Both the position numbers and the translations under genes were made by a program. From the NCBI RefSeq assembly GCF_014650035.1, contig NZ_BMUE01000002.1:248001-312000 (forward strand): DNA of 64,000 nucleotides, written 5' to 3'. Positions 45,548-53,319 of this stretch are shown piece by piece (the first letter of the stretch is position 1; every line of letters begins with the position of its first letter). A model generated the notes under the pieces. The model made no database searches. It was not told the DNA's origin and saw only the letters and a list, made by a program, of their open reading frames with translations. Source of the stretch: Streptomyces lucensis JCM 4490. Lineage in GTDB: Bacteria > Actinomycetota > Actinomycetes > Streptomycetales > Streptomycetaceae.

Positions 45548-46812
45548 GGCTGAATGGACTCCCTGCACTCGGAGGGCACGCGCGGTCGCGCGCCCAGGAG
45601 TTCGCGGTACACGGCCGCGACCTGTTCGGCGGTGTGCCGCACGTCGTGCGTGGACAGGACGTGCCGGTGTCCCTGAGCGGCGAGCGCCGTGCGCAGCGAC
45701 GGGTCGGACAGCAGCGCGGTGACGGCACCGGCCAGTGCGGCGGGGTCCTCCGGGGGGACCAGGCAGCGCGCGGCGAGGGCGGTGGGCAGGCTCTCGCGGG
45801 CGCCGTCGACGTCGGTGACGACCACGGGCCGCCCGCAGCCGAGCGCCTCCAGCGGGGCGAGCGCCATGCCCTCCCAGCGCGAGGGCAGCACCACCAGGTC
45901 GGCGGCCCGGTACCAGGGCACGACGTCGCCGACCGCGCCGGCGAACCGCACGGAGGGGTGGGCGCTTCGCCGCAGGGCCGCACGGTCCGGTCCGTCCCCG
46001 ACGAGCACCAGCCGGGCGTCCGGAACCGCGTCGAGGACGTCCGCCCAGGCCCGCAGCAGCACGTCCTGGCCCTTCTGCCGGCACAGCCGTCCGACGCAGA
46101 GCACGACGGGCGCGCCGGGGTCGAGGTCGGGCAGCACGGCGGCACGGTCGGGTCCGGACGGCACGGTGGCGGGAGTGGCGGAGTCCGTGCGGGAGGGCGA
46201 GCCGTTCACCGCGGTGGGCGGCGAGCCGTTCACCGCGTCGCGGGGTGGGGCGGGGGCCGTCGGCCCGGGGTGGAAGCGGTCGAGATCGATGCCGTTCGGG
46301 ATGACGGTGTACGGGGCGTGCACCCCGGCGCGTCGGCCGGTCGCGCGCTCCGCCTCGCTGACGCACACCACCCGGTCCGCCCAGCGCGCCCCCAGGCGTT
46401 CCCAGCGCAGCGCGAGCGCCGCGGTGAGCCCGCCGACCGCCTCGAACGACCAGGCGTGCGGCTGGAACACGGTCGGCACGCGTCCCCGGACGGCGAGCCG
46501 GCCGGCCAGGCCGGCCTTGGCGCTGTGCGCGTGCACAAGTTCGGGCCGTACCTCATCGATCAGGTGTACGAGCCGCCGTACCTCGCCCGGCAGGCCCGGA
46601 CCGGGGGACCGGCCGGCCCGCCAGTCCCGCACCTCGGCGCCCAGCCGCCGCAGGTCGGCGCCCAGTTCTCCGCCGGGACAGGCCACCGTGACGTGCAGAC
46701 CCGCCGCGAGCTGGGCCCGTGCCAGGTCCCTCACGACTGTGGCGACCCCGCCGTCGACGGGCTGCACGAGGTGCAGGATCCGCAGCCGGGGGTCGGGTGC
46801 CGACTGGTGCAT
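45544..46812 (-). CDS. Glycosyltransferase family 4, first gene of the exopolysaccharide operon
   Basis: A 422-residue GT-B transferase: LHLVQPVDGGVATVVRDLAR at the N terminus, ELVHAHSAKAGLAGRLAV, donor-site motif VVLCVGRLCRQKGQDVLLRA and the EX7E-like LPSRWEGMALAPLEALGCG. A short internal duplication (AVNGSP twice near residue 178) lies in the linker between the two Rossmann folds. The ATG at 46812 follows GAGG 10 nt away; an in-frame ATG at 46866 (MRDPDRSPERTR) is a weaker alternative. All eight genes from here to 36512 overlap or nearly touch. Confidence 0.88.
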   Translation of the reverse strand: MHQSAPDPRLRILHLVQPVDGGVATVVRDLARAQLAAGLHVTVACPGGELGADLRRLGAEVRDWRAGRSPGPGLPGEVRRLVHLIDEVRPELVHAHSAKAGLAGRLAVRGRVPTVFQPHAWSFEAVGGLTAALALRWERLGARWADRVVCVSEAERATGRRAGVHAPYTVIPNGIDLDRFHPGPTAPAPPRDAVNGSPPTAVNGSPSRTDSATPATVPSGPDRAAVLPDLDPGAPVVLCVGRLCRQKGQDVLLRAWADVLDAVPDARLVLVGDGPDRAALRRSAHPSVRFAGAVGDVVPWYRAADLVVLPSRWEGMALAPLEALGCGRPVVVTDVDGARESLPTALAARCLVPPEDPAALAGAVTALLSDPSLRTALAAQGHRHVLSTHDVRHTAEQVAAVYRELLGARPRVPSECRESIQP

Positions 46813-47175
46813 TCGCGGATTACCTCGCTCACGGGTGCGCTCGGGACTGCGGTCGGGATCGCGCATCACTACCGGGCGCACACGACGACGCGGAGTGCGC
46901 CGGTCGCCGCTTCCCCCGGTGCAAACGAGCCGGGAGCCCGGCTGGTCACCACCGCGCCGCAGAGCCGTGCGGGATCGAACAACGCCGGAGCCATGACCTC
47001 GTGAGCGTGTCACCCATGCTGTGTGTAGTTGCTCTCCGGCGGACTTCGCGTGCCGCCCCGCAGAGGACGCCGTGCACATCACCCCTTCGGCGGCACAACC
47101 CTTGGGGGCGTCACGCGTTGACACAGCACCGGGCATCCGCCCGCATGTTGTGTCGATTTCAAGGAGCATTTCTCC
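46813..47175. other. 363-bp gap between the exopolysaccharide operon and a divergent chaplin
   Basis: No gene is visible. The right part carries a BldN-type promoter candidate for the chaplin (47094-47121). The leftward operon promoter should also lie here, but I cannot define a convincing -35/-10 pair. Confidence 0.5.
47094..47121 (+). promoter_or_regulatory. Candidate sigma-BldN promoter of the second chaplin
   Basis: CACAAC (47094-47099), 16 bp, CGTTGA (47116-47121), 54 nt before the ATG. From memory, the sigma-BldN-dependent bldM promoter has CGTAAC-16-CGTTGA; the match is 4 of 6 and 6 of 6. Confidence 0.5.
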
Positions 47176-47415
47176 ATGTCGCGTATCGCGAAGGGCCTGG
47201 TCCTGACCTCCGCCGCCGTCGCGGCCGTCGCCGGTGGCGTCGGTGTGGCCTCCGCCGACTCCGGCGCGAGCGGCGCCGCCGCCCACTCGCCGGGCGTGCT
47301 GTCGGGCAATGTCGTCCAGGTTCCGGTCCACGTGCCGGTGAACGTCTGCGGCAACACCGTGGACGTCATCGCCGCGCTGAACCCGACGTTCGGCAACGTC
47401 TGCGTCAACGACTGA
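47176..47415 (+). CDS. Short chaplin
   Basis: A 79-residue secreted amphipathic protein. Signal peptide MSRIAKGLVLTSAAVAAVAG (cut near ASA) and one chaplin domain: HSPGVLSGNVVQVPVHVPVN, then VCGNTVDVIAALNPTFGNVC with both cysteines. It resembles the chaplin at 51202 closely. It forms hydrophobic surface fibrils on aerial structures. AAGGAG stands 8-9 nt before the ATG. It is divergent from the exopolysaccharide operon and is followed by an 18-bp perfect hairpin. Confidence 0.95.
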   Translation: MSRIAKGLVLTSAAVAAVAGGVGVASADSGASGAAAHSPGVLSGNVVQVPVHVPVNVCGNTVDVIAALNPTFGNVCVND

Positions 47416-47436
47416 CGTCGCGCCTCACCCCTTGTG

Positions 47437-47478
47437 CCGGCCGTCCGCCCCGCGAACCCCCGCGGGGCGGACGGCCGG
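47437..47478 (+). terminator. Terminator after the second chaplin
   Basis: An 18-bp perfect stem (47437-47454 with 47461-47478) closes a 6-nt loop and is followed by TTTC. Confidence 0.9.
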
Positions 47479-47584
47479 TTTCACTCACCCGGTTGCATCA
47501 CTCGGGGCATTCGAGCGGTTGCGGAACGTGACAGGTGAACTGACGGTGGGCTGAGGTACCGATGTCCACCGAAAGGGAACCCTC

Positions 47585-48406
47585 ATGCGTGGTCTGCCGC
47601 CGCGGCGTCTCGCGTCCACCGTCCTCTGTGCCGCGGTCCTGGTCGGCGTCACCGGCCCCGCCGTCGCCGTCACCGACTCGGCACGGGAGCGCGCCCACGC
47701 CGCCCACCGGGCGCCCGTACCCGATGTCGAGAAGCTGCTGGCCCAGGTCAGAGCCCTGGGTGCCACCAACACCGTCTTCACTCCGGTCGTCGACCTGCTC
47801 GACCAGTCACTGACGAAGGGCACGCTGCCCGCCGACCAGGCCGCACGGCTCGGTGAGGCGGCGAAGAAGGCCGTCGCCCAGGCCGCGGCGGACCCGGCGC
47901 CCACGGCCTCCGCCGCCTCCGGCACGCCGGCGGCACCGGCCGCGCCCACGGCGTCCGCCTCTCCGACGGCGCCCCCCGTCTCGGTCCCGCCGGCGGGATC
48001 CGCCAGTCCCGGGGCGTCCGCGCCGCCGGACGCGGCGGCCAGCCCGTCGCTGTCGGCGGCCGCGGCGGCGAAGCGGGGCGACGACGCCAAGCAGCCCGCG
48101 GCCCGCGACGCCGTCGACGACCTGGTCACCGCACTGGACCAGGCGATCGACAGACTCGTCGACGCCATCACCGCCGACGCCGACCAGACGGTCTCATCGG
48201 CGGAGGACGCCGCGGACGCCGCCGGCGCCGCCGCGGACACCGACGCCGACGCCGCCGACCAGGTGGCCACATCGGTCGCCGACGTGGTGAACGACCTCCT
48301 CGACCTCATCGACTCGTCCCTCGGCGACGCCACGACCTCGCTCCCCTCGACGACCGCCCTGCCGTCACTGGAGCTGCTGCCGGCCCCGGCGCTGTCACTG
48401 GACTGA
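47585..48406 (+). CDS. Secreted alanine-rich protein of unknown function
   Basis: A 273-residue protein I do not recognise. Signal peptide (RLASTVLCAAVLVGVTGPAVA), a helical segment (PDVEKLLAQVRALGATNTVF ... VVDLLDQSLTKG, residues about 45-95), a low-complexity Ala/Pro/Ser linker (about 100-160) and a second, strongly acidic helical part (DDLVTALDQAIDRLVDAITA, then Ala/Asp-rich). It has no cysteine after the signal peptide and no sorting signal. GAAAGGGAA precedes the ATG. It lies between a chaplin and another small secreted protein, so a role in the aerial surface is possible. Confidence 0.8.
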   Translation: MRGLPPRRLASTVLCAAVLVGVTGPAVAVTDSARERAHAAHRAPVPDVEKLLAQVRALGATNTVFTPVVDLLDQSLTKGTLPADQAARLGEAAKKAVAQAAADPAPTASAASGTPAAPAAPTASASPTAPPVSVPPAGSASPGASAPPDAAASPSLSAAAAAKRGDDAKQPAARDAVDDLVTALDQAIDRLVDAITADADQTVSSAEDAADAAGAAADTDADAADQVATSVADVVNDLLDLIDSSLGDATTSLPSTTALPSLELLPAPALSLD

Positions 48407-48542
48407 CACGCACCGCGGGGGCGCGCCTTCCAGGCATCTCATATGTCTTGTCCGGTCGGGGTTTCCGACCCGGCCGGAACTCGTTGGGCACGGTGTCGGA
48501 CATTCCCCGGGGTGACGCCAAGTCGCCGAAGAAAGGAACACG

Positions 48543-48830
48543 ATGAAGTCCCTGAAGGCTGCCGCCGTGGTCGCCGGTTCCGTGGCACTTGCCGGCGTCG
48601 CCGCGCCCGCGTTCGCCCAGAGCGCCCCCGGCCTGCCGCCCACGAGCCTCAACGGCGCCGTCGGCACCATCGCCGAACACCCCCCGACGGTCAAGGACCT
48701 GATGCCGGTGCAGCACCAGTCGGACGCGCTCGACACCGAGAACAAGGACTCCGTGCTGCACACCGCCAAGGGCGCCACCGAGTCCCTCAACCAGCCCCGG
48801 CTGCTCGGCGGCCTGCCCATGCACGGCTGA
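48543..48830 (+). CDS. Small secreted protein of unknown function
   Basis: A 95-residue protein with a clear signal peptide (MKSLKAAAVVAGSVALAG, cut after AFA) and a 70-residue mature part without cysteines (GLPPTSLNGAVGTIAEHPPT, QHQSDALDTENKDSVLHTAK). It is not a chaplin or a rodlin by motif. GAAAGGAA precedes the ATG and a strong terminator follows. Its position among chaplins suggests a surface or developmental role, which is inference. Confidence 0.78.
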   Translation: MKSLKAAAVVAGSVALAGVAAPAFAQSAPGLPPTSLNGAVGTIAEHPPTVKDLMPVQHQSDALDTENKDSVLHTAKGATESLNQPRLLGGLPMHG

Positions 48831-48842
48831 CGCCCCCGCACA

Positions 48843-48877
48843 CACGGGCCGGTACGCACCCGCCGTACCGGCCCGTG
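48843..48877 (+). terminator. Terminator after the small secreted protein
   Basis: CACGGGCCGGTACG (48843-48856) pairs perfectly with CGTACCGGCCCGTG (48864-48877) around a 7-nt loop. Confidence 0.88.
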
Positions 48878-49036
48878 GTCGTGACCGGGTATCGCCGTGA
48901 CCGTCTCGGCCGCGACCAGGCATCGCCGTGACCGGTCGTCGTCGGGCCCGGTGCGAGGTCCCCCGATCGTGTGGAGGGGCGCGGGACTCTGCTCCGGACG
49001 GGTGAGGAGCCGCCGGGGCGCCCCACGGGCCGTCGG

Positions 49037-49042
49037 TATGGT
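49037..49042 (+). promoter_or_regulatory. -10 element for a leaderless VKOR gene
   Basis: TATGGT ends 6 nt before the GTG at 49049; there is no ribosome binding site. Confidence 0.55.
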
Positions 49043-49048
49043 CGCGCG

Positions 49049-49642
49049 GTGACCTCAGCACCCAGCGCAGCGGGCGGCAGCCGCGCGTTCGCCCTGCTGC
49101 TCGTGCTCACGGGCGCGGCCGGCCTGCTCGCGTCCTGGGTCATCACCCTCGACAAGTTCAAGCTGCTGGAGAACCCCGCCTTCGTGCCGGGGTGCAGCCT
49201 GAACCCCGTGGTGTCCTGCGGCAGCGTGATGAAGAGCGCCCAGGCCTCGGTGTTCGGTTTCCCCAACCCGATCCTGGGACTGGTGGCCTACGGCATCGTC
49301 GTCTGCGTGGGCGTGAGCCTGCTCGCCGGTGCCCGCTTCCCCGGCTGGTACTGGCTGCTCTTCGACGCCGGCTGCCTGTTCGGGGTCGGGTTCGTCTCCT
49401 GGCTGCAGTTCCAGTCGCTGTACCGGATCAACGCGCTGTGCCTGTGGTGCTGCCTGGCCTGGACCGCGACGATCCTGATGTTCTGGTACGTCACGTCCCT
49501 CTGCGTGCGCGACGGCTTCCTGCCCGCTCCCGCGTGGCTGCGATCGTTCTTCGCCGAGTTCACCTGGGTGCCTCCGCTGCTGCACATCGGTGTCGTCGGC
49601 ATGCTCGTGCTGACCCGCTGGTGGGACTTCTGGACGGGCTGA
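49049..49642 (+). CDS. Vitamin K epoxide reductase (VKOR) family quinone reductase
   Basis: A 197-residue membrane protein with about five helices. The loop cysteines Cys49 and Cys57 (GCSLNPVVSCGSV) and the active-site pair Cys131/Cys134 (ALCLWCC) are all present. Bacterial VKORs reoxidise a DsbA-like thiol oxidase and so drive disulfide bond formation outside the cell. This suits its place next to disulfide-bearing chaplins. No fused thioredoxin domain is present. The leaderless GTG at 49049 is chosen over an upstream in-frame ATG at 48971. Confidence 0.9.
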   Translation: MTSAPSAAGGSRAFALLLVLTGAAGLLASWVITLDKFKLLENPAFVPGCSLNPVVSCGSVMKSAQASVFGFPNPILGLVAYGIVVCVGVSLLAGARFPGWYWLLFDAGCLFGVGFVSWLQFQSLYRINALCLWCCLAWTATILMFWYVTSLCVRDGFLPAPAWLRSFFAEFTWVPPLLHIGVVGMLVLTRWWDFWTG

Positions 49643-49767
49643 TCCGCCCGCCCCGGCCCGCCGGCCCCCGACGGCGTGGCCGCACGGCCGTCCGGTGTGA
49701 CCCGGGCCGCCCTTCGCCGGTTACCGGTACGGACAGGATCCGGGTCTTGGACGAGGAGGAGTGCGCG

Positions 49768-50262
49768 ATGGTCGTCGGTGCCGGCGGAGTGGCGGTGGGC
49801 ACGGAACAGCGGGTCACAGCGGCGGCACACAGACCGTCACGCCGGGAGGCGGCACGGGGGCTGCTGGTCTCGGCCGCCGCCCTGGCACTGGCCCCGGCCG
49901 TCGCCGACTCCGGGCCGGCGCGACCGGCCGGGGATTTCCGCGGCGGAGCCTTCGACGAGACCTACCGGGGCCGCCGGATCCGGGGGTCCTGGGTGCCGGA
50001 CCCGGCGGGGCCGGAGGCCGGCGGCGCCTGGCGGATCGCCGTCGACGGCCGTCCGCTGCACCTGATGCGCCGGGCCGACGGCACCTGGCTGAGCATGCTC
50101 GACCACTACACGTCGTATCCGACGCCGCTGGCGGCGACCCGGGCCGCCGTGGACCAGATCGGCCCCCGGCAACGGCTGCGCGCACCGGCGCCGGGCCCGG
50201 ACGGCGGCGAACACACCGGTGGCCACACGCACATGGGGGGACGGCATGGCGTACCTGCGTAA
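49768..50262 (+). CDS. melC1: Tyrosinase copper-transfer and secretion co-factor
   Basis: A 164-residue caddie protein that binds apotyrosinase, delivers copper and carries it out through the Tat system. Twin-arginine signal SRREAARGLLVSAAALAL, then the MelC1 segment FDETYRGRRIRGSWVPD and a histidine-rich end (GEHTGGHTHMGGRHG). GAGGAGGAG stands 7 nt before the ATG at 49768. The TAA at 50260 overlaps the start of melC2 by 17 bp, so the two are coupled. Confidence 0.9.
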   Translation: MVVGAGGVAVGTEQRVTAAAHRPSRREAARGLLVSAAALALAPAVADSGPARPAGDFRGGAFDETYRGRRIRGSWVPDPAGPEAGGAWRIAVDGRPLHLMRRADGTWLSMLDHYTSYPTPLAATRAAVDQIGPRQRLRAPAPGPDGGEHTGGHTHMGGRHGVPA

Positions 50263-51112
50263 GAACGTCCGTACGCTCACCGCCGGCGAGCGGCGGCGGT
50301 TCGTCGACGCGCTGCTGACCGTCAAGCGGCGCGGCGAGTACGACGAGTTCGTGCGGCTGCACATCGACTACTACACCGCCGACGGCGAGGACGGTCTGCG
50401 TGCCGCCCACATGGCCCCGTCCTTCCTGCCCTGGCACCGCCGGTTCCTGCTGGAACTGGAGCGGGCGCTGCGCCGCGTGGACTCCTCGGTGACGGTGCCG
50501 TACTGGGACTGGACCCGGGACCGCACGACGGCCTCCGTGCCCTGGACGCGGGACCTGCTCGGCGGTGACGGGCGGCGCCCGGACCGGCAGGTGATGACGG
50601 GACCGTTCGCCTACGCGGCGGGCCACTGGACCCTCAGGGAGGGCGTCACGGACGCCGCGTTCCTCACCCGCGACCTCGGCGGCTCCGACGACCACCTGGA
50701 GCTGCCCACCGGCGGCGAACTGCGACGGGCGCTCGACGACCCGGTCTACGACGCGTGGCCCTGGAACTCCACCGTCCGCCATGGATTCCGCAACAAGCTG
50801 GAGGGCTGGGGCAGCGGCACCGGCAGCGCCTCCTGGCACAACCACAACCGGGTGCACCGCTGGGTCGGCGGTGCGATGCTCGGCGGCGCGTCGGTCAACG
50901 ACCCGGTGTTCTGGCTGCACCACGCCTTCGTGGACCTGCAGTGGCACCGCTGGCAGAGCGCCCACCGGGACGGCCGCTACCTGCCCGAGGGGCCGCCCGG
51001 CGCCGGCGACGAGCAGCACGGCCGGGTCGTGGCCCGGCACGACAGGCTCCCGCCGTGGGACGAGACGCCGGACCAGTTGGAGGACGTGAGCCGGATCTAC
51101 CGGTACGCGTGA
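50246..51112 (+). CDS. melC2: Tyrosinase
   Basis: A 288-residue type-3 copper monooxygenase that oxidises phenols to quinones and starts melanin formation. All six copper ligands are visible: CuA His39, His55 and His64 (AAHMAPSFLPWHRRF), CuB His200, His204 (HNRVH) and His226 (DPVFWLHHAFVD). It has no signal peptide of its own and relies on MelC1. The ATG at 50246 gives the usual short N terminus (MAYLRKNVRTLTAGERRR). It is closer to the MelD2-type second tyrosinase than to classical MelC2, judging from the extra loop residues 185-197. Confidence 0.93.
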   Translation: MAYLRKNVRTLTAGERRRFVDALLTVKRRGEYDEFVRLHIDYYTADGEDGLRAAHMAPSFLPWHRRFLLELERALRRVDSSVTVPYWDWTRDRTTASVPWTRDLLGGDGRRPDRQVMTGPFAYAAGHWTLREGVTDAAFLTRDLGGSDDHLELPTGGELRRALDDPVYDAWPWNSTVRHGFRNKLEGWGSGTGSASWHNHNRVHRWVGGAMLGGASVNDPVFWLHHAFVDLQWHRWQSAHRDGRYLPEGPPGAGDEQHGRVVARHDRLPPWDETPDQLEDVSRIYRYA

Positions 51113-51127
51113 GGCCCGGGACGACGA

Positions 51128-51158
51128 AGGGTCCCGGCGCTCGGAGCGCCGGGACCCT
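51128..51158. terminator. Terminator between melC2 and the convergent chaplin
   Basis: AGGGTCCCGGCGCT (51128-51141) pairs perfectly with AGCGCCGGGACCCT (51145-51158) around CGG. Confidence 0.9.
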
Positions 51159-51201
51159 CGACTGCGTTTCGGTCCGGCTCAGCCGCCGTAGCCCTGGTCG
51201 T

Positions 51202-51441
51202 CTAGTCGTTGACGCAGACGTTGCCGATCGCCGGGTTCAGCGCGCCGACCACGTTGACCGTGTTCCCGCACACGTTGACCGGGATGTGGACCGGAGCCTG
51301 GACCACGTTGCCGGACAGCACGCCCGGCGAGTGGGCGGCCGCGCCCTGGGCACCCGCGTCGGCCATGGCCAGCCCGGCGCCGCTGACCACCACGGCACCG
51401 GTGCCGAGGACGACGGCGGCTGCCTTCGCGATGCGAGACAT
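51202..51441 (-). CDS. Short chaplin
   Basis: A 79-residue secreted chaplin with signal peptide MSRIAKAAAVVLGTGAVVVS and one domain: HSPGVLSGNVVQAPVHIPVN, then VCGNTVNVVGALNPAIGNVC with both cysteines. It is the near-twin of the chaplin at 47176. AAGGAG precedes the ATG at 51441. A well-formed BldN-type promoter stands 59 nt upstream. It is convergent with the tyrosinase operon. Confidence 0.95.
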   Translation of the reverse strand: MSRIAKAAAVVLGTGAVVVSGAGLAMADAGAQGAAAHSPGVLSGNVVQAPVHIPVNVCGNTVNVVGALNPAIGNVCVND

Positions 51442-51500
51442 CACGTTCTCCTTCTGTAGCTCGATGACGTGCGGCGGCGGACGGCCGCCGCACTCCCCCT

Positions 51501-51528
51501 TCAACGGCGCCGCACCGGTCCGGTCACG
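51501..51528 (-). promoter_or_regulatory. Candidate sigma-BldN promoter of the third chaplin
   Basis: On the minus strand CGTGAC (51528-51523), exactly 16 bp, CGTTGA (51506-51501). This matches the remembered BldN-type consensus (CGTAAC-16-CGTTGA) at 11 of 12 positions and lies 59 nt before the ATG, like the 54 nt at the other chaplin. Confidence 0.65.
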
Positions 51529-51621
51529 GTGATCGACGAGGGATCACCCTTTCACGGCAACGGCGGCCGCCCACGGCACGGGCCCGGCGATATTCGGGGG
51601 CGCCGGGCGGCGGCGGTGGCC

Positions 51622-51627
51622 TAGCCT
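51622..51627 (+). promoter_or_regulatory. -10 element for a leaderless DUF2087 gene
   Basis: TAGCCT ends 6 nt before the ATG at 51634; no ribosome binding site is present. Confidence 0.5.
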
Positions 51628-51633
51628 CCGGCC

Positions 51634-52185
51634 ATGGAAACCGATGACCTCCCCGGGACGGCCGAACGGTCCCGGCAGCTGATCGGCCTGCTCGCCGATG
51701 AGCGGCGCCTGCGCGCCTTCGCCGCCGTGGCGCTGGGCGCGGACAGCGCCGAGCGGGTCGCCGAGGCGACCGGCCTCGCGGCGAAGGACACGTCCCTGGC
51801 ACTGCTCAGGCTGCGCGAGCAGGGTGCCCTCACCGTGCGGGCGGACGGTGCCCTCGCCGTCTCCTACGACCTCCTGCGCGAGCTGGCCCGGCAGGAGCGG
51901 CCCACGCGGCCGTCCGGGGGCGACGTGCTGGCCACCTTCGTGCGCGACGGCAGGCTGGTGAGGCTGCCGGCCCAGTGGACCCGCAAGAAGCTGGTGCTGC
52001 GGCACATCGCCGAGCAGACCTTCGAGCCGGGTGTGGAGTATCCGGAACGCGTGGTGAACGAACGCCTGAGGGCCTGGTGCGAGGCGTCCGACGAGATCGA
52101 CCATGTGACGCTCCGGCGCTACCTGGTCGACCTCCACCATCTGCGCCGGAGCGAGGGAGTCTACGAACGTCTGGCGGACGCCTGA
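51634..52185 (+). CDS. DUF2087 domain transcriptional regulator
   Basis: A 183-residue protein with an N-terminal winged-helix region (SRQLIGLLADERRLRAFAAV, then AERVAEATGLAAKDTSLALL) of ArsR-like type and a C-terminal DUF2087 domain (FVRDGRLVRLPAQWTRKKLV, VNERLRAW, DHVTLRRYLVDLHHLRRSEG). The basic, helical C domain is thought to bind nucleic acid; the target is unknown. The message is probably leaderless. It converges on the 2-hydroxyacid dehydrogenase gene with only 7 bp between stops. Confidence 0.82.
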   Translation: METDDLPGTAERSRQLIGLLADERRLRAFAAVALGADSAERVAEATGLAAKDTSLALLRLREQGALTVRADGALAVSYDLLRELARQERPTRPSGGDVLATFVRDGRLVRLPAQWTRKKLVLRHIAEQTFEPGVEYPERVVNERLRAWCEASDEIDHVTLRRYLVDLHHLRRSEGVYERLADA

Positions 52186-52192
52186 CCGTGCC

Positions 52193-53152
52193 TCAGGGCA
52201 GGCGCCGTACCGGGGAGCCCGCCAGGTAGGCCCGGATGTTCTCCACCGCCTGGCCGTAGTACGCCGCGAAGTTGGCCCGCGAGACGTAGCCGAGGTGGGG
52301 CGTGGCGAGCAGGCGGGGCGCGGTGCGCATCGGGTGGCCGGAGGGCAGCGGCTCGATGTCGAAGACGTCGACGCCGGCACCCGCGATCCGGCCCTCGTGC
52401 AGCGCCGTCAGCAGGGCGTCCTGGTCGACGATGGCCGCGCGCGAGGTGTTCACCAGATAGGCGGTCGGCTTCATCAGGGCCAGCTCCGCGGCGCCGACGA
52501 GGCCCCGGGTGCGCTCGCCCAGCGCCAGGTGGACGGAGACGAAGTCGCTGCCGGCCAGCAGCTCCTCCTTGGAGGCGGCCAGTTCGACGCCCGCCTCCGC
52601 GGCGCGCTCCGCGGTGAGGTTCTGGCTCCACGCGCTGACCCGCATGCCGAAGGCGAGCCCGACCCGGGCGACACGGCTGCCGATCCGGCCGAGCCCGAGC
52701 AGACCCAGCCGGGCACCGTGCAGGTCGGCGCCGACGGTGGACTGCCAGGGGCCGCCGGCGCGCAGTGCGGTGCTCTCCTCGACGACGCCGCGGGCGAGGC
52801 CCAGCAGCAGCGCCCAGGTCAGCTCGACCGGCGGGGTGCCCGAACTCGCCGTGCCGCACACGGTGACGCCGTGCGCGTCCGCGGCGGCGTAGTCGATGAC
52901 GCTGTTGCGCATGCCGGAGGCGATGAGCAGCTTCAGCCGGGGGAGGCGGGCGATCAGCGAGCCGGGGAAGGCGACGCGTTCGCGCAGGGTGACGACGATG
53001 TCGTAGCCGGCGAGGGCCTCGGCGAGGGCTTCCTCGCCGTGGAGGTGCTCGCGCAGCGCGACGACCTCGACCTCGTCCTCGATCACCGACCAGTCGGCCA
53101 TCCGGGTGGCCACGCCCTGGTAGTCGTCCAGCACCGCACAGCGAAGTCCCAC
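52193..53152 (-). CDS. D-2-hydroxyacid dehydrogenase family protein
   Basis: A 319-residue NAD-dependent oxidoreductase of the D-isomer 2-hydroxyacid family. Dinucleotide motif GLGRIG (153-158) and catalytic Arg238 (NTSRAAIVD), Glu267 (DIEPL) and His286 (TPHLGY) are all in place, so it should be active on a 2-keto/2-hydroxy acid. The substrate is unknown (phosphoglycerate- or glyoxylate-like). The GTG at 53152 has GAGAGG just upstream. Confidence 0.88.
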   Translation of the reverse strand: MGLRCAVLDDYQGVATRMADWSVIEDEVEVVALREHLHGEEALAEALAGYDIVVTLRERVAFPGSLIARLPRLKLLIASGMRNSVIDYAAADAHGVTVCGTASSGTPPVELTWALLLGLARGVVEESTALRAGGPWQSTVGADLHGARLGLLGLGRIGSRVARVGLAFGMRVSAWSQNLTAERAAEAGVELAASKEELLAGSDFVSVHLALGERTRGLVGAAELALMKPTAYLVNTSRAAIVDQDALLTALHEGRIAGAGVDVFDIEPLPSGHPMRTAPRLLATPHLGYVSRANFAAYYGQAVENIRAYLAGSPVRRLP

Positions 53153-53234
53153 GTCGCCTCTCGCCTCCCACGGTCGCGAAGGTTCCGACGGCGACTCTAA
53201 CGGCTGGTCAGAAACGAGGTGCGAGGAGGGTTCC

Positions 53235-53269
53235 GCGGGAAGCGGGAAGCGGGAAGCGGGAAGCGGGAA
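53235..53269. repeat. 7-bp tandem repeat, five perfect copies
   Basis: GCGGGAA is repeated five times without change from 53235 to 53269, followed by degenerate GTCGGGAGCCGGGAGCGG. It lies in the gap upstream of the dehydrogenase gene and is a candidate variable-number repeat. Confidence 0.85.
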
Positions 53270-53319
53270 GTCGGGAGCCGGGAGCGGGGGAGCGGCGGCG
53301 GTCCGGCCGGGCCGGACGA

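Noticed and set aside
46813..46866. Earlier ATG at 46866 for the first exopolysaccharide glycosyltransferase
   Set aside because: There is no ribosome binding site, and the added residues are arginine-rich and unlike the N terminus of GT4 enzymes; kept only as an alternative.
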